NCBI GenBank assembly: GCA_963931865.1
Contig: OZ007506.1
Coordinates: forward strand, 21,856,372 to 21,920,371
Length of the DNA: 64,000 nt
From: Axinella damicornis
Taxonomy: Eukaryota > Porifera > Demospongiae > Axinellida > Axinellidae
Direction: 5' to 3'
Each line of letters starts with the position of its first letter. Within the stretch, counting starts at the first letter, position 1. Shown one piece after another: positions 23,219 to 35,614 of this stretch. Position numbers and translations under genes: made by a program. The notes under the pieces were generated by a model. It did no database searches. It saw only the letters and a program-made list of their open reading frames with translations, and was not told the origin of the DNA.

Positions 23219-23433
23219 TCCCCTCAACCACACGGCCTCTAGCTACAGCTCCAGTCACATGTAAATTCATAAGAATATCAATTCATGGTGAATAACTGGT
23301 GGAGTATCACTATGATAGTGGAATGTAAAAAAATCTGATATATGACACATGGCTGCAGGATCAACTTCTACTTTCTGGGATATTCTAGCAGTGTGTAATA
23401 CTATAATCCAGGGTAAGCTATAGCGCTCTAAGG

Positions 23434-24992
23434 TCAATACACTTTCAACTTCAGGTCAGTGTACGGGTGGTACAGCAAGATGTAGAGGCGGACCAGAACA
23501 ACGGCCAGGCCAAAGAAGGCTGCACCTGCCTCCTGGAGGGTGTCCCTGATCGTGTAGTGTACGTACAGGGCACCCACCATGATCACAAGCAGGACATAGG
23601 TTGCCAGGACCTAGAGGGATGGGACAAGAATAAGCTAGCTCAGTTGTGTGTGGGGTTGTACTTGTAATCACCTATCACATGGGCGTAGCTAGCACTGAGG
23701 CAGAGGAGGCAGTTGCCTCCTGAATAATGAAGTGCATGTCCGGAGTCCTAGATCCTCACACACGCTGCGTACAACGCTCTGATGACAGAGACAGGAGCTA
23801 GGCTGACCATGAGCCGGCATATAATATTATACTCAACATGGATAGTGCTGCAAGTCTAGGACAGTCAGGGCACCGGCATATTGCTGTAACATTTTGAGAG
23901 CAACTGTTTGCACGCACTGCGGAAGTAAAGAATTAACTCATGAATAATTAATTAGCTCGAAAATTTTCGCCGCACACTGGGAACTCCAAGCCTCCTTGGT
24001 CTCAAAATCCTAGCTACGTCCTTGCTATCATGCTAAGCCTGCAGTCACTGGCCCTACAAAGTAGCCCATGTGTGTACTCCATCCCACTATGGGTACATGT
24101 ACCAACATGTTGTACATCCTTTAGACTACGGTGGCCACATTCACCTCAGAAGTGTGTTAGCAGTGTTAGTGTCACCACCTACCACACACACACTGGCGGG
24201 AAAAACAATTTCTTCACCACAAAGTGAACTGCTTCACTCTGAATAGAAACGTGAACACTTGGTACCTGGCTGAGCCATGGGCCATGGGTGACTGGCTGCT
24301 ATAGTGCTCACTCCCAACGCCAGTTTCTCAGTACACTACAGTGCCCCACCAGTGGGAGGGGACAGTGGTGTCACTAACACTGTATGCTACCATGGCTACG
24401 GAAGCTGGTCCAAGTCTTGACTTGGTGTTGCGGCTGTCACAAGAGAGTCAGTGGGTGCACAGAGTTATGGCTGATGGGAGTGACCCTCCACTGCAGCATG
24501 CTGATTTAGGGCCATTGACCTTTGACCCCACTCCACCAACCGGACAGTTGCCTCTACCCCAAGGATGTTATGGAACAGCAGCTACTCAGCATATGCAAAC
24601 ACTTTACTGGTAATTGTGAGCCTCCGTCTGACCTGCAGCCGTGGTTTCAGGAATAGGATGGCTCCCACACAAGTCAGCTCTGTGAAGCCCACCACTAGTC
24701 GTAGGATGTTTGGGTCCAACTTCAGGAGGTCCATCGGAGGGACACGGGCATAGACCGCAAACTTACCTTTCTGCATGTGTGTGTGAGATATGGGGGGGGG
24801 GGGGGGGGGGGGGGGATATAATCAAAGCTTTTCCCACACCTGACACATAACAGTCTAGTCGCAGCAGCTCACCAGTTCGCCGTGCACCTCCGGGCTGAGG
24901 AGCGGAGTAAGCTTCATCACTCCCGCGAGGGAAAACAGTAGAACGACGAGCGCCGTTGACACTAAGTAAGCTACCCTCCTTGTGGACGCCAT
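23434..24992 (-). CDS. TMEM35: TMEM35-family four-helix membrane protein
   Basis: Small ER-type membrane protein of the DoxX-like TMEM35 family (TMEM35A/NACHO assists nicotinic receptor assembly; TMEM35B is poorly known). Exons 24873-24992, 24633-24770 and 23434-23610 give 144 aa. The first helix leads to AGVMKLTPLLSPEVHGEL (human 35A has GTIKLTPRLSKDAY). The middle has LKLDPNILRLVVGFTELTC, similar to 35B (DPLNYQIAVGFLELL), and two helices follow before LKLKVY. Start ATG MASTRRV as in 35A. Which paralogue it descends from cannot be decided here. Intron 2 is expanded by a transposon-like insert. It is convergent with RABL3 (215 bp between stops) and divergent from WDR3. Confidence 0.85.
23678..24024. 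mobile_element. Non-autonomous element with gggcgtagctag ends
   Basis: Ends catgggcgtagctagca and rc caaggacgtagctagga, flanked by ctatca on both sides (23672-23677 and 24025-24030). No ORF. It lies in intron 2 of the TMEM35-family gene. Confidence 0.6.
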
Positions 24993-25155
24993 TTCATTGG
25001 CTCTGCATTGGCTCAAAAAAACCGCCTACGTAAAAGAGAAAAACTAGATCCACCCCCTATCCTATCTAACTTAAGTCTGTCAACGTCCGTAATTTCTTCC
25101 GTTCACAACCACCCACGTGTAGTGGTCATTAAATAGAGTCAAGACTAATGCAGGG
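24993..25155. promoter_or_regulatory. Shared divergent promoter, TMEM35/WDR3
   Basis: 163 bp between divergent ATGs; positional call. Confidence 0.6.
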
Positions 25156-28100
25156 ATGCCGTCAAAGAAACAACAGTATCTACGCTATTCTCGCTTGTCC
25201 TCATTTGGCGTGGTCAACAGCAGAAAGTCTGATGCTCTTCTACTTGAAGCGACGCGCGGGAGGGCTCGATGGCCCCAGATTATAGCTCCAGCTCTGGAAG
25301 ACGTCATTATTTGGGACCCCAGAAAGGGAGAGAGGGTAGGAAAGTATGGTAGTAGCTGTCAGATACTAATCTGGCTGCTAAGTCGCCTTCTCACCCAAAA
25401 CAATGCACGCACAATGAATGTGACAATTCTCTCTCTACGTCAACACAATTTGATCACACACATATGCACTCAGGTTGCAGTGTTGCACGGTGACAAGCAC
25501 GAGGTGTCGTCCCTGGCCCTCAGTCCAGACCAGGCCACTCTAGCGGCTGGGTACGAGGATGGCAGTGTGCGGCTGTGGAGTGTGGCAAGCTATGACAGCC
25601 GCATCACCTTCAGGTGGGCATACTTTCCTAGGTTCTAGCCAGGACCTGTGTTGAGAGGAATCGTAGGCGTTAAGGAGCGTGCAACTGCAGTGCCATCTAA
25701 ATCCACTTCTGTGTTGCCGGTTGGTGTGGCCTGTGGTACTCTATCAGCAGTCAGGGGGGTCACTTACATAACTGCTCAGTACAGGCACGTAGCAGTGTGT
25801 AGTGGCTTATACCCAGTTCGGTCACAGTCTTTGCACGGAGATTACTCTTCAGGATGCATTGAAAGCGCAATGCAGCCTTCTTCCACGGAGAAAAGCAACA
25901 GAACGACTTTGCATTACGTCATACTAAATGACAGTGCACGTGATCTTGTCCTACCCCCCCTGATCAGCAGTAGCCTTGAACCAGACCCACAACACCTGGC
26001 GCTGATGTGACTCCAACAGGGCAACCAGTTCGCCAAGCGACTTCCCTTCAGGTTTACATTTTACACGGACCGGACAAGTTGCAGTCAACACTGCTGAAGC
26101 TGCATCAGGAGCTGTGTCCGAATGAAGGGGCTCCCGGCTTCCCCAGTCTCAGGTGCTTTAGAGGCAATTGATTCGACCCCATAGGCCTAGTTGTGACATC
26201 CTTAGACGCATTATTGGATTCCATATTTGGAAGTTCATTTGGATGGCACTCGCATGTAGAGGTGATGGTTGCACGCTCCTTCGCATCTGCACCTGCAAGC
26301 TCCTAGTGGGCTTGTGTTTATGATCATTGCTGATGAGGCTCGTTGATCACTGCCTCACTGCCTCACTGTTGCTGTGTCTGCAGTGGGCACAAGTCTGGAG
26401 TGACGTGTTTGCAGTTTGACCACTCAGGCACACAGCTGGTCTCGGGTGCAAAGGTCAGCTGATGATGTCTACGGTAGATATTGTCTGTTACTGGTGGTTC
26501 TCTGCTGCAGGACACTGATGTCATCGTGTGGGACGTGGTGAACGAATCAGGCCTGTTCAGGTATATATAGCCCCTCTCTTCTGCCACCATGCACAGGTCA
26601 TAAGAGCAGGAGCTTAGTCCGGACTGCCTTACAAAGCAGCCTCCGTCCCAGGTCATTCCCAGCCAGCAGTTGTTGGGATGGCCTGGAACTGCAGCCATCA
26701 GTGTTGTATGTTATGCTTCCGCAGGCTGAGAGGCCACAAGGGTAACATCACGGACTGCTGTTTCATGTCCACTCACAATGTGCTCATCACAAGGTACGGC
26801 TTGTCTGTACCTCATTGCTGGAAACACTGTCTTCGCAATCTATGACTAGTAACTCACTTCCCTGCTGTTGCTCTCTGTCAGTTCAAAGGACACACTTGTG
26901 AAGCTCTGGGATTTGGATACACAGCATTGCTTCCAGACACTTGTGGGCCACAGGAGTGAAGTATGAAGGGGAGGGGGGAGAGATCGAGATGGGAGGGGAG
27001 GGAGAAGGAAGGGGGAAGTGAAATGGAGGGAGGAGGGAGGATGTGGATACATATGATTGCTTCCAGACACTTGTGGGACACAGGAGTGAAGAAGGAGGGG
27101 GGGGGGGGGATGAGGATGAGGAAAGGGGGGGAGGAGGATGTGAGCAATTGTGCATACACAGGTGTGGTCCATTGCATTGTTCTCAAGTGAGCGGAGGTTG
27201 GCAACTGCATCAGGTGATCGTGAGATGAGGATATTTCAAATCCGGCCCCACGGTGTGCAGGTACGTTCATCTCCGTGTGTTGGATATGTGGGGAAAATGT
27301 TTCATGTGGTGGTAAATTGTTGTACTGTAAGCAATGTGGTGATCTCTCATTGGACAGCCTCCTGCTCGTGCTGGTCAGAAGAGGAAGTCCCCGGTGGACC
27401 AGGTGAAGGGCGGAGAGGGGAGTGGAGAGCCCGACAGTAAGGTAGGACCTGATCGCTGCAGGTTTGCACAAAAACATACCAGGATCACTGTCCTATTGAA
27501 ATAGTGTTGCTGTGGTGACGGTGTTGTTACTGCACGCAGAGCCCACTGGAGTGTTCCCTGCTGGGGGTGGTGAAAAGGCAGGGCAAGGAGAGGGCAGTAG
27601 AGGTCAGGGCAGATCCCTCTGGAGGTCACCTTGGCTGCCTGGTAAGCCAAACTCCCTTAAGGACCTTATGCTGTGCAGAATGGCAGTTAGAGGGATGATG
27701 TACATATTAACCTCAAGGGTGGTGTAACCAGGGGATGGTATAGCGGAGGGTGGCTGGTACACGACTGTGCACTGTGTCATCCTCAGAGTGCCGACTCCCG
27801 ACTGGAGCTCTTCCAGGTGAGGTCAGAGGCTGTTCTGCAGCAGCTGGTGAGGAAGAGGACAAGGAAGGAGAAGAGGAGGAGGAGGAGGGCAGGAGAGGAG
27901 GGGGAGGAGGAGGTAGGCGTAACAATGAGCCAGTGTGTGTGACTGTTCTACATCACCTGTTCATCAGCCGGGACAGTGGATTGCTGGGATGATACTGTGT
28001 GTGTGTGCTGTTGTGCAGGTTGAGGTGAGGTGCACCGCAGAGGATGAGCTGCCCCTGATCCACTCACTGTCCTCCAAAGCAAAGATAAGGTACTCCGGTT

Positions 28101-28367
28101 GCAACCGGTGTTCAGCCAGGTGGCTGCATGGCCATGTGTGTTGATGGTTGGTTTAAGCACACAACACAGTCACATATGCACACTTCTCTGCACACATCCA
28201 CCAACACACCAACACACCCCCAAACACACGCATGCACGCACACACACCAACACAAATGGTCGGTGTCTTCCACAGGTCATTTGACTTCAAAAGCAAGCCC
28301 GATGGAGATTTACAGGTGATCATCGTATGACTGTGTACCTTAGATAACCATGCACAAACATGACTTC

Positions 28368-28456
<89 letters not shown>

Positions 28457-29898
28457 CACACATGCAGCTGTTGCTAGCTCTTCAGAACAACAGCCTTGAG
28501 GTGCATGTGTTGACCCCCTCCTCACAGCCAGTGACCTCCTCCCTCCTCTCCACCATCACCACTCCTGGCCACAGATCTGACATCAGGTTCCTCCCCTCTC
28601 CTTTCCTTCCTCCCCCTCTCCTTTCCTTCCTCCCCTCTCCTTCCCTCCCCCCCCCCCCCTCCTCTCTAAATCTCTGATTGTCAGTGTACAATCATGTAGT
28701 TGTTATACTGCTTCTGTCTTCTCTCAGGACAGCATGCTTCAGTTCAGATGATGCATACATAGCTTCTGGGTCTTCAAACCTCGTCAAGATCTGGGCCAGG
28801 TAATGACTGCTCTGGTACACTGTTGTACAGGCATGCTAGCACATCACGCGTACACCCACTCTCCCCACGGCACACTCTCCCCACACCCACACTCCCCACG
28901 CTCACCCTTCCCACACCCACTCTCCCCACACCCACTCTCCCCACGGCACACTCTCCCCACGGCACACTCTCCCCACACCCACACTCCCCACGCTCACCCT
29001 TCCCACACCCACTCTCCCCACTCCCACTCTCCCCACGGCACACTCTCCCCACGGCACACTCTCCCCACGGCACACTCTCCCCACACCCACACTCCCCACG
29101 CTCACCCTCCCCACACCCACTCTCCCCACACCCACTCTCCCCACGGCACACTCTCCCCACACCCACCCTCCCCACGGCACACTCTCCCCACACCCACCCT
29201 CCCCACACTCACCCTTCCCACACCCGCTCTCCCCACACCTACTCTCCCCACGGTACACTCTCCCCACACCCACCCTCCCCACACCCACTCTCCCCACACC
29301 CACTCTCCCCACACCCACCCTTCCCACACCCGCTCTCCCCCCGGCCCAGGCCCTCACAACAGTGCATCCACACTATGCAGTCTGGCTATGCCCTCAGTTC
29401 TGTCTTTGTCCCTGGGGATCGGCATTTGCTCATTGGAACAAAGGTACCTGTTGTACCTCTCTTGTACCCTTTCGTTCATCTCTTCCCGTTCCCCCCTCTC
29501 CACCTCCCCCTCCTCCACTTCCTCCCGTCTCCTCTCCCCTTCCCCCTCCCAACTTCCTCCCCCTCTCCACCTCCTACCTTCCCTCTCTCAACTTCTCCCA
29601 TCCCATGCTCTCTGCTTCCCCACGTCCATATTACAGTCCGGGGAGCTGCAACTGTTTGAAATTGCCTCGGGTGCTTTGTTGGAGGGAGTGAGGGCCCATG
29701 AGGGTGCCGTATGGTCTGTGTGTGTTGCCCCGGACAAGCGAGGGTTTGTGACAGGCAGTGCAGACCACGACGTGAAGTTCTGGGAGTTTGAGCTGATCTC
29801 TGACGAAGAAGTGATGACCAGGTGTGTACACTACACGCACATATACCTGCATGGATCCTCCCACACAGCGTCACACACCTCCTTACCCTTCTCCCCCC

Positions 29899-29929
<31 letters not shown>

Positions 29930-32900
29930 ATGCACACAGGAAGAGACTGTCTGTCTCACACGTGCAGACACTCAAGATGTCAGAGGACGTACTGGGGGTG
30001 CGATACAGCCCTGACCAGCGGCTGCTGGCTATAGCCCTCTTGGACTGCACTGTCAAGGTCTTCTTCTCGGACACATTGAAGGTGACGGATGAGCAATGGC
30101 AGATCGATTTGTCCCCCGTGTGATGTGGTCTTCCCTCTCTGCAGTTTTTCCTTTCCCTATATGGCCATAAGCTACCAGTGCTCTCATTGGACATCTCTTC
30201 AGTGAGTTGATTGGCTTCTCCCACTCACATGATCGTCACATGATCCTCGCATGATCCTCACATGATCCTCACATGATCCTCACATGATCTTGCCCAGGAT
30301 AGTACACTCCTGGTGACCTGCTCAGCAGACAAGAATATTCGCATCTGGGGGCTGGACTTTGGTGACTGCCACAAGTCTATCTTTGCCCACGATGACAGTA
30401 TCATGTGTGTGCAGGTAAGAGATGGAGCCTATGGTCTGATGTGATGTGTGTGCTATCTGATGAGTGAGTTGAACATCCTCTGCGTCCTCTTATGCTGAGG
30501 AGCAAGCTGTTAATGTTTGCTCCCCAAAAGCAATGTCCAGGAGTGTCCATTAACCCGGTGGTGTGCTTGACCAGCGTGGGGCAGATCTCCACAGGGTTAA
30601 TGATGACTTGCTGTTTATTATAGGCATCAAATCTGTCTATCTCCTACTCAGTTTGTGCCAAGAACCCACCTGTTGTTCTCAGGGAGCAAGGACAAGACCA
30701 TCAAGTGTTGGGATGCCGACCACTTTGAGCACGTCATGACACTGGAGGTGAGTGGGTCGGTGTGGTGTTTGGCTGTGTGGTTGTGAATACTATGGGTGTG
30801 CACATGGTTCAGGGCCACCAGGGAGAGGTGTGGTGCCTGGCGGTCAGCCACGATGGGGACACAGTGGTGAGTCCAGCTATCCTGTGCGGGTAGACATTTA
30901 CTATCACAGCTGTTCAACCATTGCCAGGTCTCCGGGTCACATGATTTTTCCCTCCGATTATGGGGAAGAACGCAGGAGCCTCTTGTCCTCGCAGAGGAGA
31001 GGGAGAACGTGAGTACTCTCCCACTATCCTCCCACTCCCATCACTATGCCGTCCCAAGTTGATGTTTCTTCCATCTGCCGTCCTTGCTCCAGGAGAGAGA
31101 GGCACAATTTGAAGAGGCAGTGGCTGAGGGCGGAGAGACGGTGGTAAGTGGTGAGCTGTGAGCTACTAGTGAATGGGGCTGACATAGCTCTCTGCTGCTA
31201 GATTCCGGGTGAGACCAATAAAGAGGCAGTCATGGCCGGAAGGAAGACGGTCGAATCTATGAAAGCTGTAAGTTCCAGTTTCTCAATAGTCTATGTAACA
31301 CAGTTGTAGCAGTTTTCATTTACTCTGGTTGCCATGGTAACAGGCTGAGCGTGTGTTGGAAGCACTGCAGGTGTACCGTGGAGAGAGGGCCAAGCTGGAG
31401 GAGCATGCGGAGGAGTGCCAGGCGGCCAGGAGGGAGGTGAGTAGTTCTGCTCTGCCCTAGTGAACACCTGGGATATTTCCTCTTGTTTGCTGTAGCTCCC
31501 TCCACCACAACCGCATCCCATCATCGTTGCTATGGGCAACCCAAAGGTAGTGATCTGTTTCTGCCTGCATGCTGCTGTTTTAACTTGCTGTGATGTGTAT
31601 TATAAAGTCCTCCATTTTCAGCCTGAGAGGTATTTACTGAACGTTCTGAAAAAGATCAAATCAAGGTAAGCAATAATTACAGGTGTTCTTCCAACCACCT
31701 GTGAATGCTTGCAGCATAGTGTGAGCGGATTGTCGACATCCATGATGTTGTTTGACCTCCGTGATAGCTAGTGTGTTGTTGTTGCAGTGAGTTGGAGGAG
31801 TGCCTGCTAGTGATGCCCTTCTCAGATGTCATAGACTTCCTCAAGTTGCTGGACATCTGGATCCAGGTTGGAATGGAACCGAGGCATGGCAGAGACTAGT
31901 CCTCAAATAGTCGTTCCCAGCTTTTAGTCATTTGAAGTGATAAGCAACGAAAAGCTAGGCGGAGCCTAAGAACGAGGCTAGTCCTCTAATAGTGTTGTGT
32001 GTTCTGTCTTGTCTCAGAATGGCTGGGAGATAGAGCTCTCTTGTCGCTGTCTCTTCTTCCTGCTGAGGTGAGACACTGAGCATGTCCTGAGCATGTGCTG
32101 ATGCGGCTTGTGTCATCCATCAACACTGTCTCCCATCCAGGATCCACCATACCCAGATTGTTACTAACCACATCCTCCTTCCTGTGATTGACTCTCTCAG
32201 ACAGCACACTCACACTCAGGTGGAGGGACTCCGGGTATGCACCCAAGTACACACACACACACACTGCACTTTGGTATTGTGCAGTGTACACACACACACA
32301 CTGCACTAGTATCACCACCTGTGATCATTAGTGGTTGCATTTGAATTCATTACTATAACCACCCATAACAAAAGAAACCATTAACTTATTTTTTATTGCT
32401 GGATACCTGACCTTGAGAATCAGGAATGGTAGGTTTAAAAGCTTTTTGATGGCATGCATAAGCTTTGGTCTTTGCTTTGACATCAGAGATTAAAGTAACC
32501 TCACACCATGCACTATCAAAGCCAGCTGATTTAGTTACCTAGTAGCGCTGTAGCCTCGTTCCCAGGCCCAACACTGCCTGGGAACGAGGCTAGGTAATGT
32601 TGTAGTATCCTGTTTAGAGGAGGGAGCATCACAGCCTGCATGTTACCACAATGTTTCCTCTTGGGATTAATGTCAGCTGGCGCAGAACGCGGGAAACGTT
32701 TGCAGCTGTGCAGCTGATTTCTCTAGAGCTGTGACCAATAACCAATATATGATCGATGTAGAGATCTTAACCAATATATTGGAGGTAAAATCGAGATATC
32801 AATTATTGAAATCTGTTTAGTGAGCACAATAAAGCAAACATAAAATGGTCATATGCAACAGTTTAGCACTTCAAACTTGTAGCAAACCATATATATTATA

Positions 32901-33266
32901 ACAAGTAACAGTACATACAACATATTTCTCCACCCAATAATCGGATAATCGGCAATTATTCAACCCCCAATAATCAGTGTTGATTCCAGGACCAATATCA
33001 CAGCACTAGATTTCTCACACAATAGTGTAATAATACCATGACTTGATAAACATGTGGACTTGCACGTCCCAAGTTTTTGGTTTGCCCAATCATGTTCCTT
33101 GCTTGCATGCTGGCTCAGTCTCATACCCAGTCTGGCTGGTCTGGGAACGAGACTATAACTTTTGCTATTACTCCCACCTTGCTTGCAGGACTTGTACGGC
33201 TTCAACCTGGCAGCACTGCAGTACACGAAGAGGGAGATGGACAGCGTAGCATCGATGCACACCTGA
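25156..33266 (+). CDS. WDR3: WDR3 (Dip2/Utp12), small-subunit processome protein
   Basis: Nucleolar WD40 protein needed for 18S rRNA maturation. Thirty-one exons join in phase to 910 aa (human 943), from 25156-25335 and 25474-25613 through 29637-29821, 29940-30081, 30145-30201 and 30298-30414 to 32018-32067, 32141-32234 and 33189-33266. Two WD40 propellers are evident: [93 protein letters not shown] and [11 protein letters not shown]. The C-terminal Utp12 region follows ([51 protein letters not shown]). A basic, repeat-rich linker is coded at 27787-27912. Many introns are under 100 bp. Intron 14 is a CT-rich array, and intron 12 holds a (CT)41 tract. Confidence 0.96.
26052..26152 (+). other. 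Orphan exon-like block in WDR3 intron 2
   Basis: 101 bp open in frame 0, preceded by cttcccttcag and followed by cag|gtgctt, reading [20 protein letters not shown], then CPNEG. In the phase needed by WDR3 it has a stop, so it is not a cassette exon of that gene. I do not recognise it; it could be an exon of a nested gene, a relic or chance. Confidence 0.25.
28371..28453. repeat. (CT)n microsatellite
   Basis: About 41 pure CT dinucleotides just upstream of WDR3 exon 13; it may act as its pyrimidine tract. Confidence 0.95.
28852..29343. repeat. Pyrimidine-rich minisatellite, WDR3 intron 14
   Basis: Short alternating units such as cactctccccacac and ggcacactctccccac run up to the acceptor of exon 15 (ccggcccag). 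His/Pro/Thr/Ser-repeat ORFs here are artefacts. Confidence 0.92.
32551..32592. repeat. agcctcg foldback, copy
   Basis: Arms tagcctcgttcccaggc / gcctgggaacgaggcta in WDR3 intron 30. Confidence 0.8.
33117..33155. repeat. agtctcg-type foldback, copy
   Basis: Arms agtctcatacccag / ctgggaacgagact just upstream of the last WDR3 exon. Confidence 0.65.
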
Positions 33267-33779
33267 CTCTGATGCCACTTCAGATGGTTCATGATGTCTC
33301 TTGGTAGTCACTTGAAAATCATTATAAAAACACTGCTGGAGTCCATTTGCTATAGCTGGCTGGATAACAGTGTTGTTGTTACCATGGCGCCAGGTGTTGC
33401 CATGGCATCAGGTGGCTTCTATGTTTTGTTAGTACTTCAAACGATGTGAGGTGTGTGTATGTACCACATGAAAGAGGATCAAAGTAGTACCTATCTAGTG
33501 TACCATTCCTGATTCTCAAGGTCAGACATATCCATACAGGCAGCATGCATTGGGTTAAGAGAGATTATTAAAGTCCAAGTCAAATATGCCTGCTGGGCGA
33601 AGGTGGACAGGAATGACAAGGAACATAATTGATGTATATGAAGGTCCAATTTTTATGTGCAAAATCTGCAAGAAAAGTAACATCTCAAATTACAGCAACA
33701 ACATTTTAATAATAGCTGCACGTACGGTGTAATATCATGGTATATCTGACCTGCGATGGATGACAGTATAGTCTGTAGG
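33267..33779. other. Intergenic, WDR3 to Frizzled (tail to tail)
   Basis: Two 3' UTRs and spacer. It includes the right arm (33501-33524) of a 24-bp inverted repeat whose left arm is at 32408-32431. Nothing coding seen. Confidence 0.6.
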
Positions 33780-35504
33780 TTATGCTGAATCATCAGCCGA
33801 GTCGACAAGTGTGTTTGTACCACTATGAATTCTTGTAGGGTATGGTTGGATTTGCAGTTCAACATCTTTATCTTGTGGAATGTCGACACTCTCCTTGCTG
33901 GCTCCACAGTTTCTGATCCTCTGGGGAAGTGACAACCACAAATTGAGTGTCTTCCTGGACCAAATCCACACGCCCGTCAGCACGCCTATCAAGAGGAACA
34001 TGAACAGTCTCACCATAAATACAGCTGTGTTAGGCTTGGGGCAACTGGGACAAGTGTCCAGTGTTGTCCAGTTGGGTCTTGATTCAAGTTCATACACGAA
34101 ACAGCCAATCACAACGGCAGCAGGGATGATGTACACCGTGACAAAGATCCCAATTCGAATCATCAGCTTCTCTAAGATCAAGCTCTCCTTCTCCTTGCCG
34201 CCCTCACGCATGAAGGAGTGGATCTTCAGTGTGCTGACAAACCCAATCACCAGGAAAACCACCCCAATGACCAGACAGATGATGAGTGGTAATATCACGC
34301 CAATGAGGAGGGCGAGGAAAGAGCGGGTGCTCTGGTCTCGAACAATGAAACAAGTTGCAGTAAGTTCATCAGCAGAGACGACCCTCGCAGCCATTAGACT
34401 GATTGTGAGCAGGAGCGGAAGTACCCAGGCTAGAACATGAAAGAAAGGGGCCAGGTGGCCAACTGCTTCGTTGCTCCACTTGAATGAGGAGGCCAGGAAC
34501 CAGCAGAAGGCGAGCACCAGCCACCAGAGGAAGGCGGCTATCATGGTGTAGTAGAGTACGCTGAAGATGAGGAGACAGGGCACGTGCTCCCAGTGCCATG
34601 AGATGGAGATGCTGACAAACTCGTTACGAGGGCAGGTCACCAGCATGCGCCCAAGGATGAGGGAGAAGATGTATCCTGCAGCATGGAGGTTGAAGGAGAG
34701 AGCGAGGTAGATGACCGGCCGCCAGGGGTAGTGGAATCTTGAAGGGTCCAGGAGGAAGGTGAGGAGAGTCACCAGTGTGGAGATGAAGCAGCCGGTGGCC
34801 CAGAATGCAAGCCACCCTTTTGCAAACACCCTCTCTGCTTGTCCAAAGTAACTGTTCTCACGAGTAGGGCAAGTGCCATCGGTCCCATTGGATGTAGAAC
34901 GGTCAACACTTGTGGCATTTTCGGGTTCGTTTCTGGTAATAGCAGGCTGGGTAGTCGCGGCAGGTATTGTTGGAGGGTTTACTACTCGCACCACTAGGGG
35001 GTCATCCCGCGCAACACAGTCCCCGGTAGCGCGGTATCTATTGCAGTCAAGCAGGCAGGAGATGTCGAAGTCCGAGCCTCCAGGAAGACCTTGGATTTCG
35101 CGGAGACAGTCGGACAATACCTGGTCGCAAAGATCTCTGCAGGGAGGCCTGAGGCGCGTAGACCCCAGCGACGGATCGCATACTGGAAACAGCGCTGTAC
35201 ACACAAAAATGTGCGCATATGCAGAGCAGTCATACGTGCTGCCTTTGCTGTAAAACGGCCGGTAGGCCCTCAAAAATCTCTCCGCTCCCTCGCCATGGTC
35301 GGTTATATTGTTGGGAAAGAAACTGTGGCCGTAGAACACACCGCACCCCGACGAGTCGCTGATGTTCACGCACGACCCAGCGAAGGTGGGCATGCGGTCC
35401 GTACATCCCTGGGAGTGAGCTAGCTGGAGGTAGACGGCGACTAGCAAAATTATTGGCAACATTTTACTGGCAATCATGCTGTGGAGTAGATCCAGCCAGT
35501 GCAT
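33780..35504 (-). CDS. FZD: Frizzled receptor, single coding exon
   Basis: Seven-pass Wnt receptor of the plasma membrane. One uninterrupted frame of 574 aa from the first ATG (MHWLDLL); later ATGs at 35477 and 35462 are equally good starts just before the signal peptide. Signal peptide ends near AHSQ (residue 32). The cysteine-rich domain at about 34-154 has the expected spacing (GCTDR, GCGVFYGHS, DCSAYAHIFVCTALFPVC, PPCRDLC). A Thr/Asn-rich linker follows, then seven helices from about 230 to 515. The cytoplasmic KTLNLW fits the KTxxxW Dishevelled-binding motif (about 518). A 51-residue tail follows. It is unusual here in lacking coding introns. Subtype cannot be assigned. It shares a 110-bp interval with TMEM135. 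Confidence 0.95.
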   Translation of the reverse strand: MHWLDLLHSMIASKMLPIILLVAVYLQLAHSQGCTDRMPTFAGSCVNISDSSGCGVFYGHSFFPNNITDHGEGAERFLRAYRPFYSKGSTYDCSAYAHIFVCTALFPVCDPSLGSTRLRPPCRDLCDQVLSDCLREIQGLPGGSDFDISCLLDCNRYRATGDCVARDDPLVVRVVNPPTIPAATTQPAITRNEPENATSVDRSTSNGTDGTCPTRENSYFGQAERVFAKGWLAFWATGCFISTLVTLLTFLLDPSRFHYPWRPVIYLALSFNLHAAGYIFSLILGRMLVTCPRNEFVSISISWHWEHVPCLLIFSVLYYTMIAAFLWWLVLAFCWFLASSFKWSNEAVGHLAPFFHVLAWVLPLLLTISLMAARVVSADELTATCFIVRDQSTRSFLALLIGVILPLIICLVIGVVFLVIGFVSTLKIHSFMREGGKEKESLILEKLMIRIGIFVTVYIIPAAVVIGCFVYELESRPNWTTLDTCPSCPKPNTAVFMVRLFMFLLIGVLTGVWIWSRKTLNLWLSLPQRIRNCGASKESVDIPQDKDVELQIQPYPTRIHSGTNTLVDSADDSA

Positions 35505-35614
35505 GCAAATATTAATTTCCCGGCTCCGCGAAGCTGAGGTAATCTGATTGGTCAATTGATACTTATATTCTACGGCTTCTCAATAAAAGCGCACCGGAGG
35601 AGGGAGGGCCGGCC
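35505..35614. promoter_or_regulatory. Shared divergent promoter, Frizzled/TMEM135
   Basis: Only 110 bp between the outermost ATGs, the tightest pair in the window. It includes atataag (35561-35567 region, coding strand of Frizzled); not verified as a TATA element. Confidence 0.6.

Noticed and set aside
28803..30014. 400-residue His/Pro/Thr/Ser ORF
   Set aside because: It runs through the pyrimidine-rich array and across real WDR3 exons in a wrong frame.
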